The notes under the pieces are model-generated. The model was not told the origin of the DNA and searched no databases. It saw only the letters and a program-made list of their open reading frames with translations. From Microbulbifer thermotolerans (GTDB lineage: Bacteria > Pseudomonadota > Gammaproteobacteria > Pseudomonadales > Cellvibrionaceae): a stretch of 64,000 nucleotides of DNA. Both the position numbers and the translations under genes were made by a program. The DNA lies in assembly GCF_900112305.1 (NCBI RefSeq), contig NZ_FOKT01000006.1, positions 186,001-250,000 of the forward strand, read 5' to 3'. Below are positions 18,480-32,188 of this stretch, one piece after another. How positions within the stretch are numbered: position 1 is the first letter of the stretch; each line of letters opens with the position of its first letter.

Positions 18480-19685
18480 ATGGATATCCTGCTGTTCAAT
18501 TTCCACGATGTCGTGCTGTTGATGACCAGCTATCAATGCACCCTGTTCGGGCTGTTGCTGTTTGTCGTCAAGAGGGAAAATCGACTGAGCAATCTGTTTT
18601 TGGCGCTGTTTTTGTTCTCACAGGCGCTGATCCCAATAGATATCCTGATCAGCTTCGGGGCCGGTTTTCGCCAGTGGGCCATACAGACTTCACCGAACCT
18701 CTTTTATGTCTTCGGGTTCGCCTACTGGTTGGAGGGGCCACTACTCCTCTGGTACACGCGTTCGCTGATTTACCGGGATTACCGGCTGACCCGTTTTGAT
18801 CTGGTGTACCTGCTGCCCTTTGCCGCCTACGCACTCTATGAGTATTTCGACTATTTCCGCTTTGATACCGCTACCAAGGTAGCGATGCTACAGAATTACA
18901 ACCTGTATGAGGAATCGATACTGACTCACGGTATTGGATTTGCGCGCGAGGCATTGCGCCTGACTTTCGGTATTCTTTGTTTGTTGGAAGTCCGCAGCTG
19001 CCGGCGTCAGATTCGCGACAGCTACTCCAATATCGAAACGATTGACTTCAAGTGGCTGTTGATCCTCGTGTGGGGATTTCTCGTCATCCGCGGTTGGGCG
19101 GTGCTGGTAAATATCGCCATCATTTTTTCCGCGCATTTGGACACATATATCAACTACCGTCTAATGGGGCTGGCCAGCAATTACACGGTGTTTATCCTTG
19201 TCAGCGCCATGATTTTCTTCAGCCTCAGCTATTCGTCCATGTTTGAAGGTCTGGAAAGTGGGGAAGAGGAAGCCGGCGATAAAAAAGAACCAGCAGGCGG
19301 CGAAAAGATTGCGGTTGATATGGCGTTGGTGGAAAAGCTATCGCGCCACATGCAGGAGGCCAAGCCCTTTCTCGAACCGGCACTAACTCTGGAGCAACTG
19401 GCCAATCAGCTCGGTGTGCCGAGGCGGACCCTGTCCATGACAATCAACCGCCATTTCGAGCGCAATTTCTTCGAGTTTGTGAATCACTACCGCATCGAGG
19501 AAGCCAAGGCCCGCCTGGCCGACCCGGAATGCGCTGATCAAACGGTGATGGAAATCATGCTGGAGTCGGGTTTCAATACCAAGGCCACCTTTAACTCCCT
19601 GTTCAAGAAGTTGGTGGGGATGACCCCCACCCAATACCGGCAACGCAACCGCCCGGAGGAAAAATCGGCAAGTGCCCGGGCGTGA
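18480..19685 (+). CDS. AraC-family regulator with N-terminal membrane domain, locus 2
   Basis: 401 residues with the same plan as the locus 1 regulator: start LFNFHDVVLLMTSYQC, six to seven membrane segments over the first ~250 residues, a charged linker (EEEAGDKKEPAGGEK) and an AraC DNA-binding tail (LTLEQLANQLGVPRRTLSM ... SGFNTKATFNSLFKK, MTPTQYRQ). Divergent from the TonB receptor gene, convergent with the sugar porter gene. It presumably senses a saccharide signal at the inner membrane and controls locus 2. Paralogy with the locus 1 regulator is clear from motifs along the whole length. The stop is followed by a 7-bp hairpin (19694-19700 with 19704-19710) that overlaps the 3' end of the porter gene. 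Confidence 0.88.
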   Translation: MDILLFNFHDVVLLMTSYQCTLFGLLLFVVKRENRLSNLFLALFLFSQALIPIDILISFGAGFRQWAIQTSPNLFYVFGFAYWLEGPLLLWYTRSLIYRDYRLTRFDLVYLLPFAAYALYEYFDYFRFDTATKVAMLQNYNLYEESILTHGIGFAREALRLTFGILCLLEVRSCRRQIRDSYSNIETIDFKWLLILVWGFLVIRGWAVLVNIAIIFSAHLDTYINYRLMGLASNYTVFILVSAMIFFSLSYSSMFEGLESGEEEAGDKKEPAGGEKIAVDMALVEKLSRHMQEAKPFLEPALTLEQLANQLGVPRRTLSMTINRHFERNFFEFVNHYRIEEAKARLADPECADQTVMEIMLESGFNTKATFNSLFKKLVGMTPTQYRQRNRPEEKSASARA

Positions 19686-19700
19686 TGCGGTGGGGTGGGC

Positions 19701-21137
19701 TCAGCCCACCATCTGCTCCAGTTCCATACCTTTGGTTTCCCGTACCAGCCGAAGGACGAAAACGGCCGAGAGAAGCGCAAACAGCATATAGATGCTGTAG
19801 GCTCCAGCGAGGCCGATTCCTGTCAGCAGAATGGGGAAGGTCATGGTTATGGCGAAGTTGGCTCCCCACTGGGAAAGCCCGGAAACCGCTAGCCCCGATC
19901 CGCGGATCTGGTTCGGGAACATTTCCCCGAGCATGGTCCACATCACAGGTCCCCAGGAGCCATTGAAGAAAAAGACATAGGCGTTGGCGGCCACCAGTGC
20001 CAGCAGACCCATGGAGTCGGAAAGCACCAGGTTGCCGTTGCCGTCCAGGCTCGCGGTGGTAAAGGCAATGGTCACCAGGGCCAATGTCGCCGCCATACCG
20101 ATGGAGCCCGCCAGCAGCAGCGGTTTGCGCCCGATGCGGTCGATCAAACCGATAGTGATCAGGCAGGCGCCTATGCTCACGGCACCGGAGATGATATTGA
20201 TCATCAATGCGTCCGCTTCGGAGAAGCCTACCGATTGCCACAAAACCGCACCGTAATAAAAGACGACGTTGATACCCACCAATTGCTGGAAGGTCGCCAG
20301 CCCGATGCCGACCCAGACAATAGTGCGGATTTTGCCGGCATGGTCCAGGAGGTCGGTGAGCCGCGGGCGGTGGTCCACCGCAATGGAGCCCCTGATGGCA
20401 TTCAGTTTCTCCTCTACCCGCTCTTGTCCGTACAGCTTGCCGAGCACAGCACGGGCCCTTTCTATCTTTCTGGACAACACCAAGTAGCGCGGGCTCTCCG
20501 GAATCCAAAGGAGGGCGAGCAGGAACACGGCAGCGGGCAGGGCTTCCATCCAAAACATCCAGCGCCAGGCCTCATAGCCCATCCACAGCGGAGTGGTCGC
20601 GGAGCCCGCAGTTTGTGCAAGCAGGTAATTACTGACGAAGGCTCCGAAGAGGCCGCAGATCAGCGCCACTTGGTTGATGGTGATCAGGCGCCCGCGCCAG
20701 TCCGCCGGGGCTACTTCGCTGATGTAAGCCGGCGACATTACACTGGCGGCACCCACCGCCAGACCGCCGAGTATCCGGTAAACTACGAACTCCATTGAGG
20801 ATTCGGCCACGCCGGACCCCCAGGCACTGATCAGAAAGAAGACAGCGGAAACGAGCAGCAGCTGCCGTCGCCCCCAGGCATCGGCGAGGCGGCCGGCAAA
20901 GAAGGCACCGGCGGCGCAGCCGAGCAACATGGAAGCCACGTTGAAGCCGGTGCCGGCGGTATCGGAATTAAACGCCTGCTGGAGTCCGGTCACTGTACCG
21001 TTGATAACGCCGCTGTCGAATCCAAACAGGAACCCGCCCAGGGTGGCGATTCCGCAGATGAAAATAATGAACGGCAGGGGCGGGGTCTCCTGCCGGTGGC
21101 TTCGGTTAGTTTCGAGAATGTTCTCAGCTGATTCCAT
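19701..21137 (-). CDS. MFS sugar porter, locus 2
   Basis: 478 residues, twelve membrane segments and the sugar porter signatures GFLFGFDSGVINGTV, PESPRYLV, QQLVGINVVFYYG, DRIGRKPLL and ETKGMELEQ. It is very close to the porter at 2055-3512 (long identical runs around helices 1, 7 and 10), pointing to duplication of the locus within the island. It should import glucose or a related hexose released by the GH3 enzymes. Gene order differs from locus 1: here the porter is convergent with the regulator rather than at the end of the enzyme series. Confidence 0.88.
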   Translation of the reverse strand: MESAENILETNRSHRQETPPLPFIIFICGIATLGGFLFGFDSGVINGTVTGLQQAFNSDTAGTGFNVASMLLGCAAGAFFAGRLADAWGRRQLLLVSAVFFLISAWGSGVAESSMEFVVYRILGGLAVGAASVMSPAYISEVAPADWRGRLITINQVALICGLFGAFVSNYLLAQTAGSATTPLWMGYEAWRWMFWMEALPAAVFLLALLWIPESPRYLVLSRKIERARAVLGKLYGQERVEEKLNAIRGSIAVDHRPRLTDLLDHAGKIRTIVWVGIGLATFQQLVGINVVFYYGAVLWQSVGFSEADALMINIISGAVSIGACLITIGLIDRIGRKPLLLAGSIGMAATLALVTIAFTTASLDGNGNLVLSDSMGLLALVAANAYVFFFNGSWGPVMWTMLGEMFPNQIRGSGLAVSGLSQWGANFAITMTFPILLTGIGLAGAYSIYMLFALLSAVFVLRLVRETKGMELEQMVG

Positions 21138-21219
21138 AAGGGACTGCCTATTCCTGTTATTGTTTGAGCTTTAGGACCTGTTCACTCTGTATTCGCCGGC
21201 CGCGATGGACCTGTTCCTC

Positions 21220-21236
21220 GGTTCGTATCTCGAAAC
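21220..21236. promoter_or_regulatory. Palindromic TTCG...CGAA box upstream of locus 2 porter
   Basis: GGTTCGTATCTCGAAAC, an imperfect palindrome about 85 bases upstream of the porter start, resembles the GTTCG boxes at 9080-9132. Candidate operator only. Confidence 0.3.
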
Positions 21237-21387
21237 GCGACTATCGGATGCAGAGTGAGCATGCCTCCAAAATATGGCCGCTGCAGCGACGGGTGATCAT
21301 TGCCTAAAAAGCGACCGCATATCGTCCGACATTGGGTATTTGCACAAAGTTGAACCGGGTAAAAAGTCAGACTTTAGGAAGAGCCGC

Positions 21388-22662
21388 GTGAATCGACTGC
21401 TTAAACAAGTGGAGCATGCACTGCAGCAGCAGCCGCGCGAGGGCGTGCGCTGGTTGGGGTTCAGTGGCGGTCTGGATTCCACGGTATTGCTGTACCTGTT
21501 GTGTGAGCTGGGTGTTGAAGTGCGCGCAGTGCACGTCCATCACGGCCTGTCCCCAAATGCAGATACCTGGCTGGCACACTGTGCGGAAACTGCCGAAGCC
21601 CTGGGGGTGCCCTTCACAGCGCGGCGCGTGCGGGTGGATGCGAAGGAGGGCGGACTGGAGCGGGCCGCCCGCGAGGCCCGTTACCGCGTGTTCGGTGAAC
21701 TTTTGCAGCCGGGCGATACACTACTGCTCGCTCAGCACGGTGACGACCAGGTGGAAACCTTCTTTCTGCGCCTGTTGCGGGGTGCCGGTGCCCTGGGGTT
21801 GGCGGCCATGGCCACCAGCCGGCCGTTGGGGGGCGCGGTGGTCTTGCGCCCACTGCTCGGCACCAGCCGCGCCGAGTTGGCATCCTATGCCCGCGAGCGG
21901 AAGTTGCGCTGGATCGAGGACGAGAGTAATAGCGATCAGACTCTGGATCGCAACTACTTGCGCCAAGTGGTGCTGCCACCGTTGCGCGAACGCTGGCCGG
22001 TGCGCGAGCGGGTGACACGGGCGGCGGATAATCTGCGCGAGGCCGCGGAACTGCTGCGTGACCTGGGTCGTGGGGATCTGGAACTTTGCGACCGGAGGCG
22101 CGAGTCTTTCGGTGAAAGCCTGGACCTTGAGATGTTGCGGCGGCTGCCGGGGCGGCGCCAGAAAAACCTGCTGCGCTGCTGGCTGGCGGACAGCGGTGGT
22201 GATATGCCCGAGGCGCCGCACCTGCAACAGGCCTTGGATCAGGCATTGCAGGCGGGCGCCGACCGGCGCATGGCGGTCGGGCTCGGCGGCCGGGTGGCGC
22301 GCCGCTACCGCAATCGCCTCTACTTAACGCCGCCCCTGGGGAGACTGGCGGACGGCGAATGGCATTGGCAGGGAACTTCGGCTCTGCAATTGCCCGGCGG
22401 CTGGGAATTGCGGGCTCGCTCCGGGTGGCCGCAAGGGGATTACACCGTGCGATTCCGCCGTGGCGGCGAGCGGGCCAGGCCCGTGGGACGGCGCCACTCA
22501 CAGACGCTGAAAAAATTACTGCAGGAAGCGGCGCTGGAGCCCTGGCTGAGGGAGTGGATTCCTCTGGTATACCGCGGTGAACGTTTAATCGCAGTGGGGG
22601 GGCTCTTTCTTTGTGACGAAGGTATTGCGGGCTCACTCGAATGGTGTTACCGCGGGCCCTGA
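21388..22662 (+). CDS. tilS: tRNA(Ile)-lysidine synthase
   Basis: 424 residues from a GTG start with AGGAAG 6 bases upstream; a longer frame back to 21274 has no ribosome site or conserved sequence. PP-loop SGGLDST lies near residue 28 of the N-terminal ATPase domain (to about 200), followed by the TilS middle and C-terminal domains (PVGRRHSQTLKKLLQEA). It converts C34 of the AUA-reading tRNA-Ile to lysidine using ATP and lysine; essential in most bacteria. Length is like E. coli TilS (432). It lies before pyrG as in Pseudomonas, where accA would precede it directly. Confidence 0.93.
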   Translation: MNRLLKQVEHALQQQPREGVRWLGFSGGLDSTVLLYLLCELGVEVRAVHVHHGLSPNADTWLAHCAETAEALGVPFTARRVRVDAKEGGLERAAREARYRVFGELLQPGDTLLLAQHGDDQVETFFLRLLRGAGALGLAAMATSRPLGGAVVLRPLLGTSRAELASYARERKLRWIEDESNSDQTLDRNYLRQVVLPPLRERWPVRERVTRAADNLREAAELLRDLGRGDLELCDRRRESFGESLDLEMLRRLPGRRQKNLLRCWLADSGGDMPEAPHLQQALDQALQAGADRRMAVGLGGRVARRYRNRLYLTPPLGRLADGEWHWQGTSALQLPGGWELRARSGWPQGDYTVRFRRGGERARPVGRRHSQTLKKLLQEAALEPWLREWIPLVYRGERLIAVGGLFLCDEGIAGSLEWCYRGP

Positions 22663-22836
22663 CGGCGGTGTACAGGCCGTGGCCCACGCGCTTGCTGATT
22701 GAGAAGGGAGCGCCTTTCTGGTAGTGTGGCGCCCCATTCTATAAGGCACCGGGATGGGCGGAGCAGCCTCCAGGGCAGTTCCGGAAAGTCGCCCGGGCCG
22801 GCCCCGCATCCCCGATCCCATCGGGCATTCAACTGA

Positions 22837-25421
<2,585 letters not shown>

Positions 25422-25457
25422 ATGATACCGGGGCCCGCGCACCGGCTTGCCCGGTAG

Positions 25458-26807
<1,350 letters not shown>

Positions 26808-26902
26808 GCCACCCGGGCCCTGGACCGGAGTATTTCCGTAGACAGCGGAGGTGCCCGGTCCGGTACGGCTTTCCGGCCCCGCTTTATTAAATGTAATTTC
26901 CC

Positions 26903-27196
26903 ATGAAATGGCTGCTGGCACTTCTCTCTGTCATGCTGATCGCCACCCAGTTCCGTCTCTGGGTGGGTGAGGGCAGTTTGGCGGAAGTGACGCGTCTGAA
27001 GCGCGAGCTGGCCGAGCAGCGCAAAAAGAATGCCGCTTTGTTGCGGGAAAATCGTCAACTGCTGCGCGAAGTGCGCAGCCTCAAGGAAGGTACCGATGGT
27101 GTCGAGGCCAAGGCGCGTTACGACCTCGGCCTAATCAAGGAAGGCGAAACCCTGTTTATCTTCCTCGACCCGGAAGAGGTCAAGAAACGTGATTAG
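26903..27196 (+). CDS. ftsB: Cell division protein FtsB
   Basis: 97 residues (E. coli 103). One N-terminal membrane helix (WLLALLSVMLIATQFRLWV) is followed by a coiled coil (LKRELAEQRKKNAALLRENRQLLREVRSL) and a short C-terminal tail, the plan of DivIC/FtsB proteins. It forms the FtsQBL complex that activates septal peptidoglycan synthesis. Its position between eno and ispD is the conserved one; its stop overlaps the ispD start by 8 bases, indicating translational coupling. Confidence 0.94.
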   Translation: MKWLLALLSVMLIATQFRLWVGEGSLAEVTRLKRELAEQRKKNAALLRENRQLLREVRSLKEGTDGVEAKARYDLGLIKEGETLFIFLDPEEVKKRD

Positions 27197-27902
27197 CGGA
27201 TTCTGGGTAGTCGTGCCCGCCGCCGGCGTCGGCAGGCGCATGGGGGCGGACAGACCCAAGCAGTACCTGCCTTTGCTGGGACGCCCACTGCTGTCCCTGA
27301 CGCTGCGCAATATTTTGGGCTGGCCCGGGCTGGCCGGTGTGGTGGTCGCACTGTCTGACCGCGATAGCGACTTTTCCTATCTGAGCGAATCGAAGGACCC
27401 GCGGGTACACCGGGTGACTGGCGGTGCGGAGCGTGCCGATTCCGTACTGGCCGCGCTCGATTTTCTCGCTGCGCGGGAAGCACCCGAAACACCAGTGCTG
27501 GTACACGATGCCGCCCGCCCCTGCGTGGCGCTGGAGGATATCGAAAAGCTATTGCGGGCGGAGCCCGTTGCGCTGCTTGCACAGCCCGCCAGCGATACGG
27601 TCAAGCTGAGCCGCAAAGATGAAAGCGGGCCCAGTGTTGACAGGACGCTGGACCGCGGCAGTATCTGGCTGGCTCAGACCCCTCAGCGGGCGCCGCTGGG
27701 ACTGCTGCACGCCTGCCTGCGCCGCGCTTTGGCACAAGGCGCCGAGGTGACCGACGAGGCCAGTGCGCTGGAGTTTTGCGGACACAGCCCGCGGCTGGTG
27801 CCCGGCCGCAGCGACAATATCAAGGTCACCCATCCCCCCGATATCGTGCTGGCAGAAACCATTCTGCGACTGCGCTATGCCCCTACAGAGGACAATCGAT
27901 AG
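27189..27902 (+). CDS. ispD: 2-C-methyl-D-erythritol 4-phosphate cytidylyltransferase
   Basis: 237 residues, GTG start overlapping ftsB. The nucleotide-binding motif [22 protein letters not shown] is at the N-terminus; VHDAARPC and the late [12 protein letters not shown] are also family signatures. It makes CDP-methylerythritol from MEP and CTP in the non-mevalonate isoprenoid pathway. Followed directly by ispF with a one-base overlap (TAGTG), so the two are co-translated. Confidence 0.96.
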   Translation: MISGFWVVVPAAGVGRRMGADRPKQYLPLLGRPLLSLTLRNILGWPGLAGVVVALSDRDSDFSYLSESKDPRVHRVTGGAERADSVLAALDFLAAREAPETPVLVHDAARPCVALEDIEKLLRAEPVALLAQPASDTVKLSRKDESGPSVDRTLDRGSIWLAQTPQRAPLGLLHACLRRALAQGAEVTDEASALEFCGHSPRLVPGRSDNIKVTHPPDIVLAETILRLRYAPTEDNR

Positions 27903-28387
27903 TGAGTTTTCGAATCGGCCAGGGCTTTGACGTGCATGCGTTTGGCCCGGGCGACCATGTGATGCTAGGCGGTGTGGCGATTCCCCATGAACGCGGCCTC
28001 AAGGCGCACTCCGACGGCGACGTACTGCTGCATGCGCTGGCTGACGCACTGCTAGGCGCTCTGGCCCTGGGGGATATCGGCCATCATTTTCCCGACACCG
28101 ATGCCGCCTATGCCGGTGCAGACAGCCGTTTGCTGCTGCGCCATGTGATGGGGTTGATTGCCGAGCGCGGTTATCGCCTGGTGAATGCGGATTGCACCCT
28201 GATCGCCCAGGCACCCAAAATGGCCCCCCATATCGAGGCGATGCGAGCGAATATCGCTGCGGATTGCAGAGTGGATCGCGGCGCGATCAGCGTCAAGGCC
28301 ACCACCAGCGAGAAGCTCGGATTTACCGGGCGAGGAGAGGGTATCGCCGCCCAGGCAACAGTTTTGCTTCAACGCGCCGATGACTGA
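27902..28387 (+). CDS. ispF: 2-C-methyl-D-erythritol 2,4-cyclodiphosphate synthase
   Basis: 161 residues from the GTG at 27902 that overlaps the ispD stop; this gives the normal start [20 protein letters not shown]. Metal ligands Asp and His lie in DVHAF, another His in [12 protein letters not shown], and the C-terminus shows [16 protein letters not shown]. It forms MEcPP from CDP-ME2P. E. coli IspF has 159 residues. Its last bases overlap truD. Confidence 0.97.
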   Translation: MSFRIGQGFDVHAFGPGDHVMLGGVAIPHERGLKAHSDGDVLLHALADALLGALALGDIGHHFPDTDAAYAGADSRLLLRHVMGLIAERGYRLVNADCTLIAQAPKMAPHIEAMRANIAADCRVDRGAISVKATTSEKLGFTGRGEGIAAQATVLLQRADD

Positions 28388-29345
28388 CTGGAATCTGGAC
28401 TGGCCCCGGGCTCTGGGCGGCGCGGCAATTGCAGGCGATTTCCGCTGTACTCCCGATGACTTTGTCGTCGATGAATTGGCTGAACCGCCGCGGGATGACA
28501 GTGGCGGTGCCGAGCACATCTATTTGCAAATACGCAAGCGCGGCGCAAATACCGCTTGGGTGGCCCGTCAACTGGCGGATCTGGCCGGCGTGCATAGCCG
28601 GGATGTGGGGTTTTACGGTCTCAAGGATCGCCACGCCGTCACTACGCAATGGTTCAGCGTCTGGTTGGGGCAGAAACCGGAGCCGGACTGGACTCGGGTG
28701 AACAGTGCCGAATTAAAGGTGCTGCAATGTTACCGGGGACCGCGCAAGCTGCGCCGCGGCGAGCACCTCGGCAACCGCTTCATCATTCGGCTGCGCAATA
28801 TCCGCGGCGAGCGACCGAAGGCGGAGGAAGTGCTGGAGCGGATTGCCAGCGGAGTACCCAATTTCTTCGGCGAACAGCGCTTTGGCCGCGAGGGCAATAA
28901 CCTCGACCTGGCGCGGCGCCTGGCGGAAGAGGCGGGGCGCTGCCGCAGAAGTGAAAAGTCTTTTGCCATGTCCGCCGCGCGCAGTTGGTTGTTTAATCTT
29001 GTGCTGGCGGAGAGGGTGCGTTTGGGGTGCTGGCGGGAGTCCATCGCCGGCGAGCCCGAGCCGGCGCCCAGTGGCCCCATCTGGGGGCGCGGCAGAAATC
29101 GTGCCGAAGGTGAACTTGCCGAGCTGGAATCCCGGGTTCTGGCGCCCTGGAAGCCTTGGTGTGACTGGTTGGAGCACTGTGGTTTGCAGCAGGAGCGGCG
29201 CCCTCTGGTGCTGCGGCCGCGGGCATTTTCCCGGCAGTGGGAAAATGGTGATCTGATACTGGAGTTCGCTTTGCCGGTGGGCGCTTTCGCAACGGCGGTG
29301 CTGCGGGAGGCCGCGGCGCTGGTCAACGTATCCGGCGCCCAATAG
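28380..29345 (+). CDS. truD: tRNA pseudouridine(13) synthase
   Basis: 321 residues, slightly shorter than E. coli TruD (349). It has the TruD N-terminal stretch [10 protein letters not shown], the catalytic Asp in [19 protein letters not shown] near residue 83, and [14 protein letters not shown] in the C-terminal TRUD domain. It isomerises U13 of tRNA-Glu. Its ATG overlaps the ispF stop by 8 bases. In pseudomonads surE follows; here the next gene is pcm. Confidence 0.94.
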   Translation: MTDWNLDWPRALGGAAIAGDFRCTPDDFVVDELAEPPRDDSGGAEHIYLQIRKRGANTAWVARQLADLAGVHSRDVGFYGLKDRHAVTTQWFSVWLGQKPEPDWTRVNSAELKVLQCYRGPRKLRRGEHLGNRFIIRLRNIRGERPKAEEVLERIASGVPNFFGEQRFGREGNNLDLARRLAEEAGRCRRSEKSFAMSAARSWLFNLVLAERVRLGCWRESIAGEPEPAPSGPIWGRGRNRAEGELAELESRVLAPWKPWCDWLEHCGLQQERRPLVLRPRAFSRQWENGDLILEFALPVGAFATAVLREAAALVNVSGAQ

Positions 29346-29520
29346 AATCCGATCCCAAAGCGGTACCGGCGCCTCAAATGTATTGAATAAGGCCGATTAG
29401 CCAATGGGCGCGGCTGTGGGACCGTTTTGCACCTGTTGGCGAAAACTCGATCGTGGAGACACACCCGAGAAGTTTGGAATAAAAACAAATATGGATCGCT
29501 TGAGACGTGAAGGTTTGGGG

Positions 29521-30162
29521 ATGACCTCCCAGCGTACCCGCAACCGCCTGATTCAGCGGCTGCGGGATGAAGGTATCCGCAACGAACAGGTGCTGGATGT
29601 CATGGCATCCACCCCGCGGCACCTGTTTCTCGACGAAGCCTTGGCCCTGCGCGCCTATGAGGACACGGCACTTCCCATCGGCTACGGCCAGACCATCTCT
29701 CAGCCCTATATTGTCGCGCGTATGACCGAGTTGCTCCTCGGCCGGGCAAAATCCCTCGAGCGGGTGCTGGAAGTGGGTACCGGCTCCGGCTACCAAACGG
29801 CGGTGCTTGCGCGCCTGGTGGAAAAACTCTACTCGGTGGAACGCATCGATCCCCTGTTACAGCAGGCGCGTCGGCGTCTGCGGGAGCTGGAGATTCACAA
29901 TGTGGAATTCAAACTTGGAAACGGCGGCTTCGGCTGGCCGGACAAAGGGCCTTACGATGCCATACTGACTGCCGCCGCACCGGCGGTGGTTCCCGATGAG
30001 TTGCGACAACAACTGGCGCCGAATGGCGTGTTAGTAATTCCAGTTGGCTCGGAGCGCCAGGTCCTGACAATCGTCACCCGGCGCGAGGACAGTGACCGGT
30101 TTGATGTGGAGAAGCTGGAATCCGTGCGCTTTGTCCCTCTGCTCGGCGGTGTTGTTCGATGA
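29521..30162 (+). CDS. pcm: Protein-L-isoaspartate O-methyltransferase
   Basis: 213 residues from the ATG at 29521 (AAGG 7 bases upstream), giving [14 protein letters not shown], the usual pseudomonad Pcm start; the frame extends upstream to 29404 with poor sequence. Motifs: [11 protein letters not shown], the substrate loop [13 protein letters not shown] and the SAM-binding [18 protein letters not shown]. It repairs isoaspartyl residues in aged proteins, expected near rpoS. It overlaps the next gene by 4 bases (ATGA). Confidence 0.94.
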   Translation: MTSQRTRNRLIQRLRDEGIRNEQVLDVMASTPRHLFLDEALALRAYEDTALPIGYGQTISQPYIVARMTELLLGRAKSLERVLEVGTGSGYQTAVLARLVEKLYSVERIDPLLQQARRRLRELEIHNVEFKLGNGGFGWPDKGPYDAILTAAAPAVVPDELRQQLAPNGVLVIPVGSERQVLTIVTRREDSDRFDVEKLESVRFVPLLGGVVR

Positions 30163-31145
30163 ATATGACCAGATTATTTCGCAGCCGCTACCTTGGTGTA
30201 GCTGCCCGCGGTATGGCGATGGGAGCTGCGGATGTGGTGCCCGGCGTGTCCGGCGGCACTATTGCCTTTATCACCGGTATTTACACGGAACTTCTCGATT
30301 CAATTAGCCGCATTGGTCCCCACTGCATCACGGTGTTGCGGCGTCACGGCATTGCTGTGACCTGGCAATATATCAACGGCAATTTTCTGCTGGCGCTGTT
30401 TTGCGGAATTCTCTTCAGTATTTTCACTTTGGCCAGGGTGATCGGTCATCTGCTGGAGACTTACCCGATAGTACTCTGGGCTTTCTTTTTTGGCTTAGTG
30501 CTCGCCTCGGCGGTCCCCATACTGCGCAGCATTCCGCGATGGTCCGGGTCGGTGGTGTTGTTTCTCTTAGCGGGCGCCGCCATGGCGGTTCTGATCAGTG
30601 AGCTGCGCCCGGGCCAAGTACCTGCTACGCCGTTGACCCTCTTTCTGTCCGGAGCCCTGGCCATTTGTGCGATGATACTGCCTGGTATCTCGGGCTCTTT
30701 TATTTTGCTGTTGATCGGGATTTATCCAAGGGTCCTCGCCGCGGTACACGAATTGCAGCTGTTGAATCTTCTCTGTTTCGCAGCCGGAGCCGCCACTGGA
30801 TTGCTGATGTTCAGTCGTCTGCTTTCCTGGTTGATGCACAGGTATATCGCACGCTCCCTGGCCTTTTTGGCCGGTATACTGCTCGGGAGCTTGAAAATAA
30901 TTTGGCCGTGGAAACTTCCCCTGGTGGGGATTGCCGGTGATGGAGATAAACTTGCGCCATTGATGTCCAATGCTTCTCCACAGGGCTACGAGGCCCACAC
31001 CGGAGACAGTGCCTATCTGGCCGCTGCTCTGGCCGCCGCCGTTGCCGCTGCGACCCTTGTGCTGTCCGTGGACTACCTGGGGCGCAGGCACCGGGCTTTA
31101 CATTCTCAGTGCGCCAATAGTCAGAGGATTACCCAAGATCGGTAA
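30159..31145 (+). CDS. DUF368 membrane protein, PopT-type undecaprenyl-phosphate translocase
   Basis: 328 residues, mostly hydrophobic, with eight or nine membrane segments. The family signature [25 protein letters not shown] lies near the N-terminus and a second copy of the same kind of motif, [23 protein letters not shown], near residue 165, showing an internal duplication. DUF368 proteins have been reported as C55-phosphate (undecaprenyl phosphate) translocases that recycle the lipid carrier for cell-wall synthesis; the function here is by family. It is translationally coupled to pcm and sits where nlpD would normally follow, so it is an added member of the truD-rpoS cluster. Confidence 0.85.
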   Translation: MNMTRLFRSRYLGVAARGMAMGAADVVPGVSGGTIAFITGIYTELLDSISRIGPHCITVLRRHGIAVTWQYINGNFLLALFCGILFSIFTLARVIGHLLETYPIVLWAFFFGLVLASAVPILRSIPRWSGSVVLFLLAGAAMAVLISELRPGQVPATPLTLFLSGALAICAMILPGISGSFILLLIGIYPRVLAAVHELQLLNLLCFAAGAATGLLMFSRLLSWLMHRYIARSLAFLAGILLGSLKIIWPWKLPLVGIAGDGDKLAPLMSNASPQGYEAHTGDSAYLAAALAAAVAAATLVLSVDYLGRRHRALHSQCANSQRITQDR

Positions 31146-31237
31146 GGCGGTTTTTTCTGAGGATTTTGGTGGTAATTTCGGCGTTTTTTTTAGACACTTT
31201 TTCCATAAATGCGGCCGTCTGATGTAAAAAGAGAATA

Positions 31238-32188
31238 ATGGAATGTCGTTTGTTAACACATTATGCGCATCGGCCATGGCGGGATATTAGTCTTATCGTA
31301 ATCCGGCTAGCTTCCCCAGTGTTAAATATATTAATCGTGGTGCTCCTGGCTCTGCTTCTCTGCTCCTGCGCCACCCCACCTGCACCCACGGCGTCATTAC
31401 AGCAGCCGCCGAGTATCAAAATTCAGCATCATATTGTCAGCCGTGGTGAGACGCTCTATTCCATCGCCTGGCGCTATGGTAAGGATTACCGGGAACTTGC
31501 CGCTATCAATGGCATTCCTGCCCCCTATAACATCTATCCCGGACAACGATTACGCTTAACTGGGCGCCCCGTTGTGAAAGTGGTTTCCACTGCGCCCAAG
31601 GCATCCAAGACATCTCAGGCCAAGGTATCCAAGACATCCCGGACCAAGGTATCCAAGACGTCCCAGGTCGCCAAGGTAACTTCCCCGGTGTCGTCGACCG
31701 CAACGAAACGCCAGTCCAGCTCTGCCAAAAAAACCAAGACTGTGGCAAAAACGACGAAAACAAATAAAAAATCTTTAACACCTGCAAAATCGACCAAAGC
31801 AACCGCCCGAGTATCGAAATCCTCGATTCGCTGGCAATGGCCGGCAAAGGGCAAGGTGATCAGTCGCTTCCGGAAGGGAGACCCCTTGCGCAAGGGTGTT
31901 GATATCGCCGGTGAAAAGGGAGACTCTGTAGTAGCGGCGGCCGATGGCACCGTGATCTACGCGGGGAGTGCGTTGAGGGGCTATGGGAAGCTGCTGATCG
32001 TAAAGCACAGCAATGAATTTTTGAGTGCTTATGCCCACAATCACAAGCTGCTTGTGAAAGAGGGCGGCAAAGTCAAGGCGGGGCAGAGGATAGCGGAACT
32101 GGGTTCAAGTGGTACCGACCGCAATAAGCTCCACTTTGAAATTCGCCGTAACGGTCAGCCGGTGGACCCCCTGGCCTATTTGCCATAG
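31238..32188 (+). CDS. nlpD: NlpD-type LysM/LytM lipoprotein, amidase activator
   Basis: 316 residues from the ATG at 31238; the hydrophobic signal with lipobox LLCSC lies unusually far in (Cys near residue 44), so a downstream GTG at 31319 is an alternative start. A LysM domain (about 65-110, HHIVSRGETLYSIAWRYGK) precedes a Lys/Ser/Thr-rich linker (about 115-195) and a LytM/M23 domain (about 205-316). The M23 metal site is degenerate (KGVDIAG without the His; KLHFE in place of HxH), as in E. coli NlpD, which has no hydrolase activity but activates the amidase AmiC during daughter-cell separation. It precedes rpoS, as usual. Confidence 0.93.
   Translation: MECRLLTHYAHRPWRDISLIVIRLASPVLNILIVVLLALLLCSCATPPAPTASLQQPPSIKIQHHIVSRGETLYSIAWRYGKDYRELAAINGIPAPYNIYPGQRLRLTGRPVVKVVSTAPKASKTSQAKVSKTSRTKVSKTSQVAKVTSPVSSTATKRQSSSAKKTKTVAKTTKTNKKSLTPAKSTKATARVSKSSIRWQWPAKGKVISRFRKGDPLRKGVDIAGEKGDSVVAAADGTVIYAGSALRGYGKLLIVKHSNEFLSAYAHNHKLLVKEGGKVKAGQRIAELGSSGTDRNKLHFEIRRNGQPVDPLAYLP
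31598..31669 (+). repeat. Three tandem 24-bp repeats in the nlpD linker
   Basis: Units at 31598-31621, 31622-31645 and 31646-31669, each like AAGGTATCCAAGACATCC plus six bases, encoding K-V-S-K-T-S-x-x. They lengthen the basic linker between LysM and LytM domains; copy number may vary between strains. Confidence 0.85.

Noticed and set aside
29404..29520. N-terminal extension of Pcm
   Set aside because: Low-quality sequence without homology-like features; the ATG at 29521 has a ribosome site and the normal family start.
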